From Pleurocapsa sp. CCALA 161 (lineage in GTDB: Bacteria > Cyanobacteriota > Cyanobacteriia > Cyanobacteriales > Xenococcaceae), in assembly GCF_003003995.1 (NCBI RefSeq), contig NZ_PVWF01000021.1, forward strand, positions 1-54,333: a stretch of 54,333 nucleotides of DNA, in the 5' to 3' direction. The first letter of the stretch is position 1. Each line of letters opens with the position of its first letter. Of this stretch, positions 8,690-17,181 are shown piece after piece. The notes beneath the pieces are model-generated. The model saw only the letters and a program-made list of their open reading frames with translations, was not told the DNA's origin and did no database searches. The translations under genes were made by a program, and so were the position numbers.

Positions 8690-9418
8690 TTGGAAACTAA
8701 TAAAGAAAAAATTTTAGTGGTAGATGATGAGGCTAGTATCCGTCGCATTTTAGAAACTCGTCTGTCTATGATTGGCTATGACGTGGTAACGGCTGCTGAT
8801 GGTGAAGAAGCTTTAGAAACTTTTCGAACTGCCGAACCAAGTTTAGTAGTTTTAGATGTCATGATGCCTAAGTTAGACGGTTATGGTGTATGTCAAGAAT
8901 TACGCAAAGAATCCGATATTCCTATCATTATGTTAACGGCTTTGGGCGACGTTGCCGATCGCATCACTGGTTTAGAATTAGGTGCTGACGATTACGTAGT
9001 TAAGCCCTTTTCGCCCAAGGAATTAGAAGCAAGAATTCGCTCCGTGCTGCGCCGAGTTGAAAAAAATGGCGCGCCTGGGATTCCTAGTTCAGGAGTAATT
9101 CACGTTGGTTCCATTAAGATTGATACAAATAAACGCCAAGTATATAAAGGTGATGAGCGTATCCGTCTAACAGGCATGGAATTTAGCCTGTTAGAGTTAT
9201 TAGTTAGTCGTTCTGGAGAACCATTTTCCCGTTCGGAGATTTTACAAGAAGTTTGGGGCTATACTCCTGAGCGTCATGTCGACACCCGCGTGGTAGATGT
9301 CCATATTTCTCGCTTACGTGCCAAGCTGGAAGACGATCCGAGTAATCCTGAATTGATCTTGACTGCTAGAGGTACAGGTTACTTGTTTCAACGTATTCTA
9401 GAAGCAGGAGAAGAATAA
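8690..9418 (+). CDS. rpaB: OmpR-family response regulator RpaB
   Basis: RpaB is the essential cyanobacterial and plastid (Ycf27) regulator of high-light and photosystem genes and normally pairs with the kinase Hik33/NblS. The receiver domain (about 1-125) has the acidic pair in VVDDE, the phosphoacceptor in VVLDVMMP and the lysine in VVKPFSP. The winged-helix domain (about 140-235) ends in ARGTGYLFQ. The start is a TTG (LENxKEKILVVDDE-type start in relatives), preceded by a strong AAAAGGAGAAGG ribosome site at about 8670-8681. No other in-frame start fits. Length is 242 residues, as usual. The kinase gene is not in the window. Confidence 0.93.
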   Translation: METNKEKILVVDDEASIRRILETRLSMIGYDVVTAADGEEALETFRTAEPSLVVLDVMMPKLDGYGVCQELRKESDIPIIMLTALGDVADRITGLELGADDYVVKPFSPKELEARIRSVLRRVEKNGAPGIPSSGVIHVGSIKIDTNKRQVYKGDERIRLTGMEFSLLELLVSRSGEPFSRSEILQEVWGYTPERHVDTRVVDVHISRLRAKLEDDPSNPELILTARGTGYLFQRILEAGEE

Positions 9419-9466
9419 GCTAAGTCAAGAGAATATTCAGACTCTATCTCTTTGATTTTATTTTAA

Positions 9467-9501
9467 CTAAGAGCTAAGAGCTAACAGCTAACAGCTAACA
9501 G
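9467..9501. repeat. Heptamer tandem repeat (CTAASAG)5
   Basis: Five heptamers in a row (two CTAAGAG, then three CTAACAG) end only eight bases before the start of the next gene. This is a short tandemly repeated repetitive sequence typical of cyanobacteria. It occupies the place where a ribosome-binding site would be, so no Shine-Dalgarno sequence is seen for the downstream gene. Confidence 0.85.
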
Positions 9502-9509
9502 CCTTAAAA

Positions 9510-10154
9510 ATGAATAAATACGATGCCAATCGCATATTACGATTGCTACCTTTTTTTGCTGGGGGATTAGGCGGTTTCTTGCTATTAATAAATCGCCTTT
9601 TGACAGCACAGATTACTGATTCTCAGGCTCGTTCAGATGCTCTAGGGGTAATTGAAGGAGCGGTACTAATTTTAGTTGGTTTGCTCTGGCAACAGATTCA
9701 AGGGCGGACTCCCGATACAGTAGATCTTATTGGTGAAACGGGTTTGGAATTAGATGAATCACTATCTGAATCAGCTCAAACCGAGTTAGCTTGGGCTTCT
9801 CATTTATTGCTAACTAATACTGTAACGCGATCGCTCTTGGTCTACTATGATGGCAAGACTATCTTACGTAGGGGTGTCTTTGGTAAAAACTCTCAAGTAA
9901 AGCCTGGCGCTATTTTAGAACGAGCTATAGCTAAAGGCAAACCAGTATATCTGGTAAACCTCAGTCTTTATCCTGGTAAATTGGAGTTCGATTATTTACC
10001 AGAAAATACCCAAGGTGTTATCTGTCAACCCATTGGTACACAAGGAGCATTAATACTAGGTGCAAATGCTCCCCGTAGCTACACCAAAAAAGATGAACAG
10101 TGGATTGCAGGTATTGCTGATAAATTAGCGGTGACTCTAAATATTATTGATTGA
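9510..10154 (+). CDS. CCB2/CCB4-type cofactor assembly protein (cytochrome b6f haem attachment)
   Basis: This 214-residue protein has two N-terminal hydrophobic segments (about 10-30 and 43-62), then a soluble domain with a GAF-like alternating pattern. It resembles the cyanobacterial cofactor assembly of complex C subunit B family (CCB2/CCB4). In algae and plants that family helps attach haem c(i) to cytochrome b6. Membrane placement by the helical hairpin with the C-terminal domain outside it agrees with the family. The evidence is overall resemblance, not catalytic residues. The ATG follows the heptamer repeat, and rpaB lies just upstream in the same direction. Confidence 0.7.
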   Translation: MNKYDANRILRLLPFFAGGLGGFLLLINRLLTAQITDSQARSDALGVIEGAVLILVGLLWQQIQGRTPDTVDLIGETGLELDESLSESAQTELAWASHLLLTNTVTRSLLVYYDGKTILRRGVFGKNSQVKPGAILERAIAKGKPVYLVNLSLYPGKLEFDYLPENTQGVICQPIGTQGALILGANAPRSYTKKDEQWIAGIADKLAVTLNIID

Positions 10155-10428
10155 TACTTAACTTAATATTTTTAGGCAAATAACCAACAAATAATAAAAT
10201 GTTGTGGGGTAAACTACAAAAATTCGGAGATGATCGAGAATATTACTTTAAGGTTAGATCAATTAGGTTAGCAATTGCTCCACCGAATCAAAGATTACGG
10301 TGCGGGGCTTCTGCCAGAGAAGCTAATAGCTAATTTGAGTTTAAAGCTTCGTCTTGGTATAGCTAAAAACCTCAAGCTAGAAGCTTAAAGCTTGTGACTA
10401 CACTCTAAAGCGATCGCGAATCAGAATT

Positions 10429-11061
10429 ATGAACGATGTTATCTTCCCCAACTCAGAATTAGATTCTTACTTCCATCCTGAGCGAGATATAGAGTTACTA
10501 AAACAGTTTGGATTCATTCCTGGCTTAAAAGATTTTTTAGTAATTCGTCAGGTACATGCTCTGGAACACGCAACAGTTTGGATGTTGAGCGATACCGTCA
10601 ACTCTAAAAGGACAAAATTATCCACTAGCTATCTTTCTGCCGACAATGAGACTATCGGTGGGTTGTCTACAGAAAAAGGATTTTATTTATATGGTGAAAT
10701 CAACCCGTTTAAATTGAGAAAGGCAGTTAATCTAGCTTTGATTCGTTTACAGCAGGGAGAATGGAATCTGGCGCTCCATCCCCGTTGCGGGACAAATTCA
10801 TCTGTGGCAGCGATGCTTACAGCAGGAATGGCAGTTACGGCACATTTTGCTTTACCGCGATCGCCTGTTCATCAAATAATGGGGATGGGATTTGCGGCGA
10901 TCGCGGCAAACTATCTGGCTCCCGATCTTGGGATCTATGTCCAGAAATATATCACCACTGCCATACCTTTTAACCTCAAGCTGCATAAAATTACTCAAAT
11001 TACCGATAAATCGGGAAAACTGGGCTATTTCGTCAAGTTAAACTGGATTGATCAGAATTAA
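10429..11061 (+). CDS. DUF6391-type conserved cyanobacterial membrane protein
   Basis: This 210-residue protein has conserved-looking motifs IRQVHALEHATVW (about 40-52) and LHPRCGTNSS (about 117-126), and one or two hydrophobic stretches (VAAMLTAGMAVTAHFALP and IMGMGFAAIAANYLAP). It resembles the DUF6391 family found in cyanobacteria. The histidine/glutamate pair HALEHA and HPRCG could bind a metal, but this is only suggested by residue pattern. Function is unknown. It stands alone, with a 274-base spacer upstream that holds only short AGCTT-type inverted repeats. Confidence 0.65.
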   Translation: MNDVIFPNSELDSYFHPERDIELLKQFGFIPGLKDFLVIRQVHALEHATVWMLSDTVNSKRTKLSTSYLSADNETIGGLSTEKGFYLYGEINPFKLRKAVNLALIRLQQGEWNLALHPRCGTNSSVAAMLTAGMAVTAHFALPRSPVHQIMGMGFAAIAANYLAPDLGIYVQKYITTAIPFNLKLHKITQITDKSGKLGYFVKLNWIDQN

Positions 11062-11297
11062 CCTCGATCTACTTTACTTTGGTGAAATTGGAACTTCGTA
11101 TTTTTGGCAATCTAATCTAAGCGATCGTTAAACGACGGATGCAAAATCTAAATCTCAGCAACTTGAGATATTTGAACTTAAAAATAAAAAAGATCGTTTC
11201 CTTTGAACAGATTTTTAATCATTAATAGGGTATGTTCTTTATATGTCTGGTAGATTGTGATGTCGCACTAAATTTACACCGTCATAACTATAATAAA

Positions 11298-11558
11298 ATG
11301 AAAAATTTTTTAACCGAGTTGTTTAAGAATATTGTTCAACAATATTGGATAGAAGTTACTACAGCTAAACCGAATTGTGTTTATTATTTTGGCCCTTTTT
11401 CTACTTACAAAGAAGCTAAGTTGGCTGAACCAGGTTTTATAGAAGATTTAGAGAGCGAAAACGCTCAAGGTATTAAAGCTGAGGTTAAACGCTGTCAGCC
11501 ACAGGAATTGACTATTTCTGACCAACTAAACGATAATTCCGATGTTGCCTGCGCATAA
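11298..11558 (+). CDS. DUF1816 domain protein
   Basis: This small cyanobacterial protein contains WIEVTTAKPNCVYYFGPF, the run PGFIEDLESENAQGI, and KRCQPQELTI, the DUF1816 signature. The function of the family is unknown. I chose the ATG at 11298 (86 residues, starting MKNFLTELFKN), because the longer frame to 11232 adds a cysteine-rich 22-residue stretch that does not fit the family. The tail after KRCQPQELTI is variable and acidic. It is a single gene, with LysR convergent 58 bases beyond its stop. Confidence 0.8.
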   Translation: MKNFLTELFKNIVQQYWIEVTTAKPNCVYYFGPFSTYKEAKLAEPGFIEDLESENAQGIKAEVKRCQPQELTISDQLNDNSDVACA

Positions 11559-11616
11559 ACCCCGTCTGCATAATCTTGATTATCTACTATTACCTCTTTA
11601 TTTATGCCCACGTCCA

Positions 11617-12513
11617 CTAGAGTTGGCTTTGACCAAAACTTTGCTCAAAAAACTCGACAAACAGCTTTCTTTTGGTATTTAAATGCCGATTTAAAGGATA
11701 AATAAGGCATAAATTGATCGCTGGTGGTTGATAATCTGGTAAAACAATCGCCAGGGTCTTTAGTGCCAATTCTTGTTCAATAATAAACAGAGGTAGTAAA
11801 GCTATACCTAAACCTTGTACCGCTGCATCTTTTAATATTTCACCATTATTTGAACAAAGTACTCCTTTGACTGTTACCTGATGTTTTTCATTACCATAAT
11901 TTAATTGCCACTGGTTTCCTGTAACTATCTGCCCGTAATGTAAACAAGAACGTTCTGATAATTGATTAGGAGAATCAGGAACACCATATTTTGCCAGATA
12001 ATCTGGGGAGGCACATAAAACTCTAGAAACAGGCGCGATCGCCTGAAACACTAAACTAGGAGATGTTTCTGGTTGAGCGATTCTAATGGTTAAATCATAA
12101 CCTTCGGCAATAGGATCAATAAAGCGATCATCTAGGGTTAACTGTACCTGTAATTTGGGATATTGAGCGATAAATTTGGCGATCGCCTTGCCAAGATATA
12201 ACGTGCCAAAAGACATCGGTGCATTGATTTTAAGCGTTCCTTGGGGTTCAGTCTGTAGTTCTGATACTGCCATTTCCGCTGCTTCCACTTCCGCCAAGAT
12301 ATTTAGACATCGTTCGTAAAAAGCTAATCCTGTGGGTGTTAGGTTAACCTGGCGAGTACTTCTTTGCAGCAACTGTACTTTTAATTCATTTTCTAAATTG
12401 ATTACTAACTTGTTAACTGTCGATCGCGATACTCCCATCTTTCTCGCAGCAGCAGCAAATCCTCCTGACTGCACTACTTGAGTAAAGGCTTTCATGCTGG
12501 CAAACTTATCCAT
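11617..12513 (-). CDS. LysR-family transcriptional regulator
   Basis: This is a LysR-type regulator of about 299 residues. The winged helix-turn-helix covers about residues 1-65 ([19 protein letters not shown], then [16 protein letters not shown] and [12 protein letters not shown]). The effector domain begins near residue 90 ([12 protein letters not shown]) and extends to the C-terminus, with the CrgA/AaeR-like subgroup pattern. The start at 12513 matches the family; the frame could extend to 12558 with 15 extra hydrophobic residues. It is divergent from the pirin gene with 107 bases between starts, which suggests it controls pirin. The inducer is unknown. Confidence 0.9.
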   Translation of the reverse strand: MDKFASMKAFTQVVQSGGFAAAARKMGVSRSTVNKLVINLENELKVQLLQRSTRQVNLTPTGLAFYERCLNILAEVEAAEMAVSELQTEPQGTLKINAPMSFGTLYLGKAIAKFIAQYPKLQVQLTLDDRFIDPIAEGYDLTIRIAQPETSPSLVFQAIAPVSRVLCASPDYLAKYGVPDSPNQLSERSCLHYGQIVTGNQWQLNYGNEKHQVTVKGVLCSNNGEILKDAAVQGLGIALLPLFIIEQELALKTLAIVLPDYQPPAINLCLIYPLNRHLNTKRKLFVEFFEQSFGQSQL

Positions 12514-12525
12514 AAATTGTAGAAA

Positions 12526-12563
12526 ATATAGAGACAATATGTCTATATAATATCGCATTGTCT
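12526..12563. promoter_or_regulatory. Overlapping inverted repeats between LysR and pirin genes
   Basis: Two overlapping perfect inverted repeats lie here: ATATAGA (12526-12532) with TCTATAT (12542-12548), and AGACAAT (12532-12538) with ATTGTCT (12557-12563). They sit just upstream of the LysR start and 58-95 bases before pirin. Their placement fits a LysR binding site acting on both promoters. No binding data are available, and AT-rich DNA can give such repeats by chance. Confidence 0.45.
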
Positions 12564-12620
12564 TTATTTTAAATCTAATTCATAATAAATATATCGAAGC
12601 AATTAAGGAGGTAAAACCAA

Positions 12621-13379
12621 ATGATTACAATTCGTCCTCAAAATCAAAGAGGTGTTGCTAACTTCAGTTGGCTAGATAGCAGACATACTTTTTCGTTTGG
12701 CAATTATTACGATCCACAACATATGGGTTTTGCCAGTTTACGAGTAATCAATGAAGACAAGGTAATTCCAGGAAAAGGTTTTGGTACTCATGGACATCAA
12801 GATATGGAAATTATTACCTGTGTTTTATCGGGGGAATTAGAACATCGAGACAGTATGGGAAATGGTTCAGTAATTCGTCCAGGAGATGTTCAAAGGATGT
12901 CTGCGGGTACGGGAGTTAGACACAGTGAATTTAATGCTTCTGATACCAATCCCGTTCATTTACTCCAAATTTGGATTATGCCAGAAAAACGGGGATTAGA
13001 GCCTAGCTATGAAGAGAAAAACTTTAGCTCACAGATCAAACAGGGTAAATTAACACTGATAGGCTCACAGGATGGTAGAGATAACTCCGTCACTATTCAT
13101 CAAGACGTAAATCTTTATCTGGGTTTATTAACTAAAAGCGATTGCCCTAAAGGACTCGCTTCGCATCGCGCTCCGCGCACCAGTCGCCTGAGCTATTCAA
13201 TTAAAAATAATCGAGGAATATGGCTACAGGTGGCTAGAGGAGAAGTAAAGCTCAACGAGCAGTTACTGCAAGCAGGAGATGGTGCGGCCATAACTAACGA
13301 AACTGAAATTGCGATCGCTGGTAATAGTTCAGATAGTGAGTTCTTGCTGTTTGATCTGGCAATGAACAATGAACAATGA
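12621..13379 (+). CDS. Pirin-family cupin protein
   Basis: This 252-residue bicupin of the pirin/YhaK family carries a complete metal site in the N-terminal cupin: H57, H59, H101 and E103, in [19 protein letters not shown] and [12 protein letters not shown]. Pirins of this type can be quercetin dioxygenases or redox-responsive proteins; the substrate here is unknown. A very good ribosome site, AAGGAGG (12605-12611), supports the ATG. About 15 extra residues ([15 protein letters not shown]) in the C-terminal cupin are coded by a nested palindrome (13138-13187). This looks like an in-frame repeat insertion into a surface loop. The neighbouring divergent LysR gene may regulate it. Confidence 0.92.
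   Translation: MITIRPQNQRGVANFSWLDSRHTFSFGNYYDPQHMGFASLRVINEDKVIPGKGFGTHGHQDMEIITCVLSGELEHRDSMGNGSVIRPGDVQRMSAGTGVRHSEFNASDTNPVHLLQIWIMPEKRGLEPSYEEKNFSSQIKQGKLTLIGSQDGRDNSVTIHQDVNLYLGLLTKSDCPKGLASHRAPRTSRLSYSIKNNRGIWLQVARGEVKLNEQLLQAGDGAAITNETEIAIAGNSSDSEFLLFDLAMNNEQ
13138..13187. repeat. Nested-palindrome mini-repeat inserted in pirin gene
   Basis: GCGATTG (13138-13144) faces CAGTCGC (13181-13187, one T-G pair) and encloses GCGC-TCC-GCGC (13168-13178) plus a CCCTAAAGG motif. It keeps the reading frame and codes a stretch absent from ordinary pirins. It resembles the elements at 45281-45328 and 51568-51601. Confidence 0.65.
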
Positions 13380-13415
13380 AATAAACAGTGAGATAATTTA
13401 AAAAATTCTCACTAA

Positions 13416-13468
13416 GAAAAATGGCGTTGCATAATTGAGCTTGGAGCTTAGAACAGCAACGCCAAAAA
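13416..13468 (-). terminator. Intrinsic terminator of the TPR gene
   Basis: GGCGTTGC (13423-13430) and GCAACGCC (13456-13463) form a perfect 8-base stem. Read on the minus strand it is followed by ATTTTTC, and it lies just past the TPR stop codon. Between the convergent pirin and TPR genes it suits minus-strand termination best. Confidence 0.7.
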
Positions 13469-13470
13469 AT

Positions 13471-14373
13471 CTACTGAGGAATTGGAACACCCTGGTTTTG
13501 TGCTGGTAATTGCTCTGGGTTAAATTGCTCGATATTGGCAATAACCCTTTGCATCTGAGGATTATTGAGAAACTGACGAGTATCTTCAATTAGCTGTTCT
13601 CCCCAGAGATTTTCTTGGAGAAACTTAATATCAGCATAACGACCATCAAGTTTTAAAGCTGCTTTGCCCAACTTGATTGCCTCATTAACCTTTCCTTCAG
13701 AAAACAATGCCACTGCTAAAGCTAATCTGGGTTCTGCCTGTTTTCCGTCTACCTTGATTACCGATTGCCATTTAGCAATTGCTTTGTCGTAATCGCCTTT
13801 TTCATATTCTACTAGTCCTACGTTATTCAATGCTGGCCAAAAAGTCGCCTCCATCTGGAAAGCTTCTTCATAAGCAGCGATCGCGTCATCAAACTTAGCT
13901 AACTTCAGATAAGTGTTGCCTAAGCTAAACAGAGCATCAGGAGATTCATTTTTAATTTCTAATCCAGCCTCAAACTTTTCTTGTGCTGTTTCATAATCTC
14001 CTTTTTGAAAATAGGCTTCCCCCAATCTAAACAAAATTCCTTCTTGTTCAGGAGCTAGACTTTGAGCTTTTTCTAGTGTTTTAATCCCTTGAGCGATTTT
14101 TTCTTGCTGGACGTAGAGACTGCCAAGAATAAACCAAACATCAGAATTTGCTGGAGCGAGTTGAGTGGCTAATTCTGCTCTAGGTAAGGCTAAGTCATAT
14201 TGTTGGAAGCGAATCAACTGCACCGCATCTTGAAGTAGTTGTAATCCTTGTAGTTCAAGTTTTTCCGAATCTAATTTAGGGATATAAGGCAATACAGCTT
14301 GCCCTCTTGCAGGCAAAGATAAACTAGATATACTAGCGCAAGCTATCAGAGAAATTAACCAGTTTTTAGACAC
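13471..14373 (-). CDS. TPR-repeat protein with signal sequence
   Basis: This 300-residue protein begins with a typical signal peptide (LISLIACASISSLSLPARGQA, cleavage likely after ARGQA), so it is exported or periplasmic. Residues about 45-250 contain about six tetratricopeptide repeats (for example DVWFILGSLYVQQEKIAQGI, then AYFQKGDYETAQEKFEAGL). The C-terminus is proline/glutamine-rich. TPR proteins act as scaffolds and the partner is not known. The start is GTG, with no in-frame ATG nearby. It is 93 bases downstream of the receiver-BON gene on the same strand, perhaps as an operon. Confidence 0.88.
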   Translation of the reverse strand: MSKNWLISLIACASISSLSLPARGQAVLPYIPKLDSEKLELQGLQLLQDAVQLIRFQQYDLALPRAELATQLAPANSDVWFILGSLYVQQEKIAQGIKTLEKAQSLAPEQEGILFRLGEAYFQKGDYETAQEKFEAGLEIKNESPDALFSLGNTYLKLAKFDDAIAAYEEAFQMEATFWPALNNVGLVEYEKGDYDKAIAKWQSVIKVDGKQAEPRLALAVALFSEGKVNEAIKLGKAALKLDGRYADIKFLQENLWGEQLIEDTRQFLNNPQMQRVIANIEQFNPEQLPAQNQGVPIPQ

Positions 14374-14466
14374 AACACCGTCTCTACTTTGAATTTTAAA
14401 TAATTAATACTCACAAGTTACTGCATTGTCTTACTTAACGGCAAATTTTCAGACGGATTTATAGTT

Positions 14467-15516
14467 TTATTTAGCTGAATTTAGGATGTTACTTCTCAAA
14501 TCAGGTTCAATTGTCACATTATTAGTATCAACTTCCTTCACCCCATCCACTTGTTTAGCAATATTTTTCATCCGTCTGAGCAGAGCAGCATCAGCAATAG
14601 TGCCAAATAAGATAATCGCATCATCTTTTTGGGCAACATAAACTGAAGAAACTCGATTCAAATTAGAATCTTGCTTATAAGCTTTGGCAACTCTTTGAGC
14701 AAGTCCATTGAGACTAAACTCTCCATATAAACCGATTCTTGACAGGGGAATAACGGTTGATTGTAAATTTTTTTGCAAATTATTGGTTTTTGCCTGAAGA
14801 TTATTGGTTTTGCGATCCAGTCTCCAGAGAAAAAATCCTAGTAAGGGAAGGGATATCAACCACAGTAAAAATATTAGCCCAAGATATTTTTTGAAGTTGG
14901 CGAGATTTTGCTTAATTTTAGGGAATTCTGCTTGATTACTATTAACATTCTGACGTAGTTTACTAATCTCGTCTTGTTGCTGACGATTGGTAAGTTTTAA
15001 CTGAGAAAGTAACTTTTGTGGTGTGGCGGTAGATATCGTGGTGCTGTTGTCTGATTGATAGGTAGCAAGAGAATTTTCTAGCTTGCTGATGACGACACCT
15101 GAATCGGTACTAATTAATAATTTGTCTAATAGTCCAGGAGAAATTTGAGTATAGCCCTTATTGACACTGCGAATCACCCCCGCTAGATCCTGAGTTTCAA
15201 CATTTTTCAAGAGATAACCTTTTGCTCCCATTGCTAATGATTTTGTGATGTATTCATCATTGTCAGAGGAAGTGTGCATCAAAACTTTGGTTTGCGCAAA
15301 TCGAGTGGTTATTTGTTTGGTCGCACTAGCACCATCTAAACCAGGCATTTCCATATTCATAATGACAATATCAGGATGAAGTATCTCCACCTGTTGAATC
15401 GCCGCAATACCATTATTGGCCGTACCGACAATTTCAATATCAGTTTCCGTTTCTAGGGAAATTTTCAAAGTTTCCCTAACCATTTTTTGATCGTCAACTA
15501 ATAAAACACGAATCAT
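14467..15516 (-). CDS. Receiver-like domain joined to a membrane helix and BON domain; phosphoacceptor Asp replaced by Asn
   Basis: Residues 1-120 are a NarL-type receiver domain (VLLVDDQ, MHTSSDNDEYITKSLAMGAKGYLLKN). At the phosphorylation site the sequence reads IVIMNMEMPGLDG, with N54 (codon AAT) where aspartate is expected. A coiled-coil linker and one transmembrane helix (LIFLLWLISLPLLGFFLWRL, about 213-232) follow. The C-terminal part (about 260-345) resembles a BON domain (VYVAQKDDAIILFGTIADAA, VDGVKEVDTNNV), a fold that binds membranes or peptidoglycan. The DNA-binding domain of NarL regulators is absent. It may link a cytosolic phosphorylation-independent receiver to the periplasmic side. 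Function is unknown; partner genes are not nearby except the TPR gene. Confidence 0.8.
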   Translation of the reverse strand: MIRVLLVDDQKMVRETLKISLETETDIEIVGTANNGIAAIQQVEILHPDIVIMNMEMPGLDGASATKQITTRFAQTKVLMHTSSDNDEYITKSLAMGAKGYLLKNVETQDLAGVIRSVNKGYTQISPGLLDKLLISTDSGVVISKLENSLATYQSDNSTTISTATPQKLLSQLKLTNRQQQDEISKLRQNVNSNQAEFPKIKQNLANFKKYLGLIFLLWLISLPLLGFFLWRLDRKTNNLQAKTNNLQKNLQSTVIPLSRIGLYGEFSLNGLAQRVAKAYKQDSNLNRVSSVYVAQKDDAIILFGTIADAALLRRMKNIAKQVDGVKEVDTNNVTIEPDLRSNILNSAK

Positions 15517-15736
15517 ATTAAAAAGTAATCTAAAAAGTTACAAATAATCATTACTAGCAGTGCAGACTCTTTTCAGTGTTTTTTCTTACTAGCAACTACA
15601 CATACATGATTACCTACGGTTCTTTTTGATGTAAGTTTCTTCACTCAATCTTTACGCCAGTGTCAAGCTGCTATGACCAATACAAAATAATTCGCTCTGT
15701 CTGAAATTACTTAAGACGTTTAAGATAATCATCATA

Positions 15737-16729
15737 ATGCCAACTTGCTACTGTATGTCTCAGACTGATTGGACGAATCTCCACGCTAAATTACATAAGA
15801 TCTTACTTCAGCGATCGCTTTTACCTCCCCAAGCCAAGGTTTTAATTGCGGTATCTGGAGGACAGGATTCTCTGTGTCTAGGTAAGCTGCTCGTGGATTT
15901 GCGTTCTAAGTGGCATTGGCAGTTAGCGATCGCTCATTGTGATCATCAGTGGTCAACGGATGTTGGCATAGTCGAGAGGGTAAGTCAGGTAGCTATCAAC
16001 TGGGAATTACCACTGTACCTCAAAACTGCCCAGGATTTGCCAGAAACTGAAGCAGCAGCTAGAAACTGGCGTTATCAAGCTTTGATTGAAATCGCTCAAG
16101 CACAAGAGTTTCCATATATAGTTACGGGACATACCAAAAGCGATCGCGCCGAAACTCTGCTCTATAATTTAATTCGTGGTGCGGGGACAGATGGATTAGC
16201 TGCTTTAACTTGGCAACGCTCCTTAACTCCAGAAATTTTTCTAATCCGTCCTCTGTTGGAAGTATATCGCCGAGAAACTTTGGCATTTTGCACTCAGTTT
16301 AGTTTACCCATTTGGTTTGACGCGGTTAATCACAGCGATCGCTATGCGCGTAATCGAATTCGTGGGGAGTTGATTCCCTATCTTCAGGAGCGTTTTAATC
16401 CTCAAGTAGAAAATTCTCTGGCACAAACCGCCGAGATCCTTAGAGCCGATCTAGAATATTTGGAAAATACTGCCACTCAAGTGCTTAAAAACGCCACGAA
16501 TGGCGATCGTTTAAATCGTGTAGATTTACAGCATCTATCCTTAGCTATTCAACGTCGAGCGATCCGCCAATTTTTACCTACCGTCATGTCTCGACAGCCA
16601 AATTTTGAGCAAATTCAAGCAATTGTTAATTTAATTACCGCCCCTAATCATAGCCGTACTTCTACTCTTCCAGGCGGTGCGATCGCTGAAGTATCAGGGG
16701 AATGGATTATTTTTAGCCGTCACGGGTAA
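15737..16729 (+). CDS. tilS: tRNA(Ile)-lysidine synthase
   Basis: TilS attaches lysine to C34 of tRNA-Ile(CAU), so that it reads AUA. The PP-loop motif SGGQDS is at residues 40-45, and LIRGAGTDGLAAL and NHSDRYARNRIR are family signatures. The length of 330 residues fits the short cyanobacterial form (N-type ATPase domain plus partial C-terminal domain). The start at 15737 gives MPTCYCMSQTDW; an ATG six codons downstream (15755) is an equally good start, and neither has a strong ribosome site. It stands alone. Confidence 0.92.
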   Translation: MPTCYCMSQTDWTNLHAKLHKILLQRSLLPPQAKVLIAVSGGQDSLCLGKLLVDLRSKWHWQLAIAHCDHQWSTDVGIVERVSQVAINWELPLYLKTAQDLPETEAAARNWRYQALIEIAQAQEFPYIVTGHTKSDRAETLLYNLIRGAGTDGLAALTWQRSLTPEIFLIRPLLEVYRRETLAFCTQFSLPIWFDAVNHSDRYARNRIRGELIPYLQERFNPQVENSLAQTAEILRADLEYLENTATQVLKNATNGDRLNRVDLQHLSLAIQRRAIRQFLPTVMSRQPNFEQIQAIVNLITAPNHSRTSTLPGGAIAEVSGEWIIFSRHG

Positions 16730-17181
16730 AGCCCTAGCTATTAACTCTTAGCTATTTAACTAATTTATCTAGATTTCAACTTATGTAGATAGTTAATCTA
16801 AATTTTTTTGTTATTTAACCGCGCGTTAGAAACTCTATATTATTTATTTTAATTATGATATGATTTCATGATTTAATAATTAAAAAATATCTTAAAATTT
16901 AATTCCTCTGCATGTATAGCGATACGCACTTATATTAGGACAATCATTACTCGTTACTTGTTACTTGCGAGCAAATAACTTGAATACGTCCTAACCTAAT
17001 CTGGTACGGCTATATATATTTGATTTGCAGTTAAGCTTGTTATGCAATAACTCAAAAACAGAGAATTTATTACCTTGAATAACAATTTATATCAAGTATT
17101 TTTTAACGAGACATACAACAAAGTTCTGTATTCAAATATAACTTTCAATTTATTTATTCTCATCTATTTATAAATTTAAAT
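16730..17181. other. Intergenic, very AT-rich, no gene seen
   Basis: This 452-base spacer between tilS and the polysaccharide deacetylase gene holds AT-rich tracts and a short repeat-like run (TTACTCGTTACTTGTTACTTG near 16950). I see no RNA gene or coding region. The promoter of the deacetylase gene probably lies in its last 100 bases. Confidence 0.55.
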
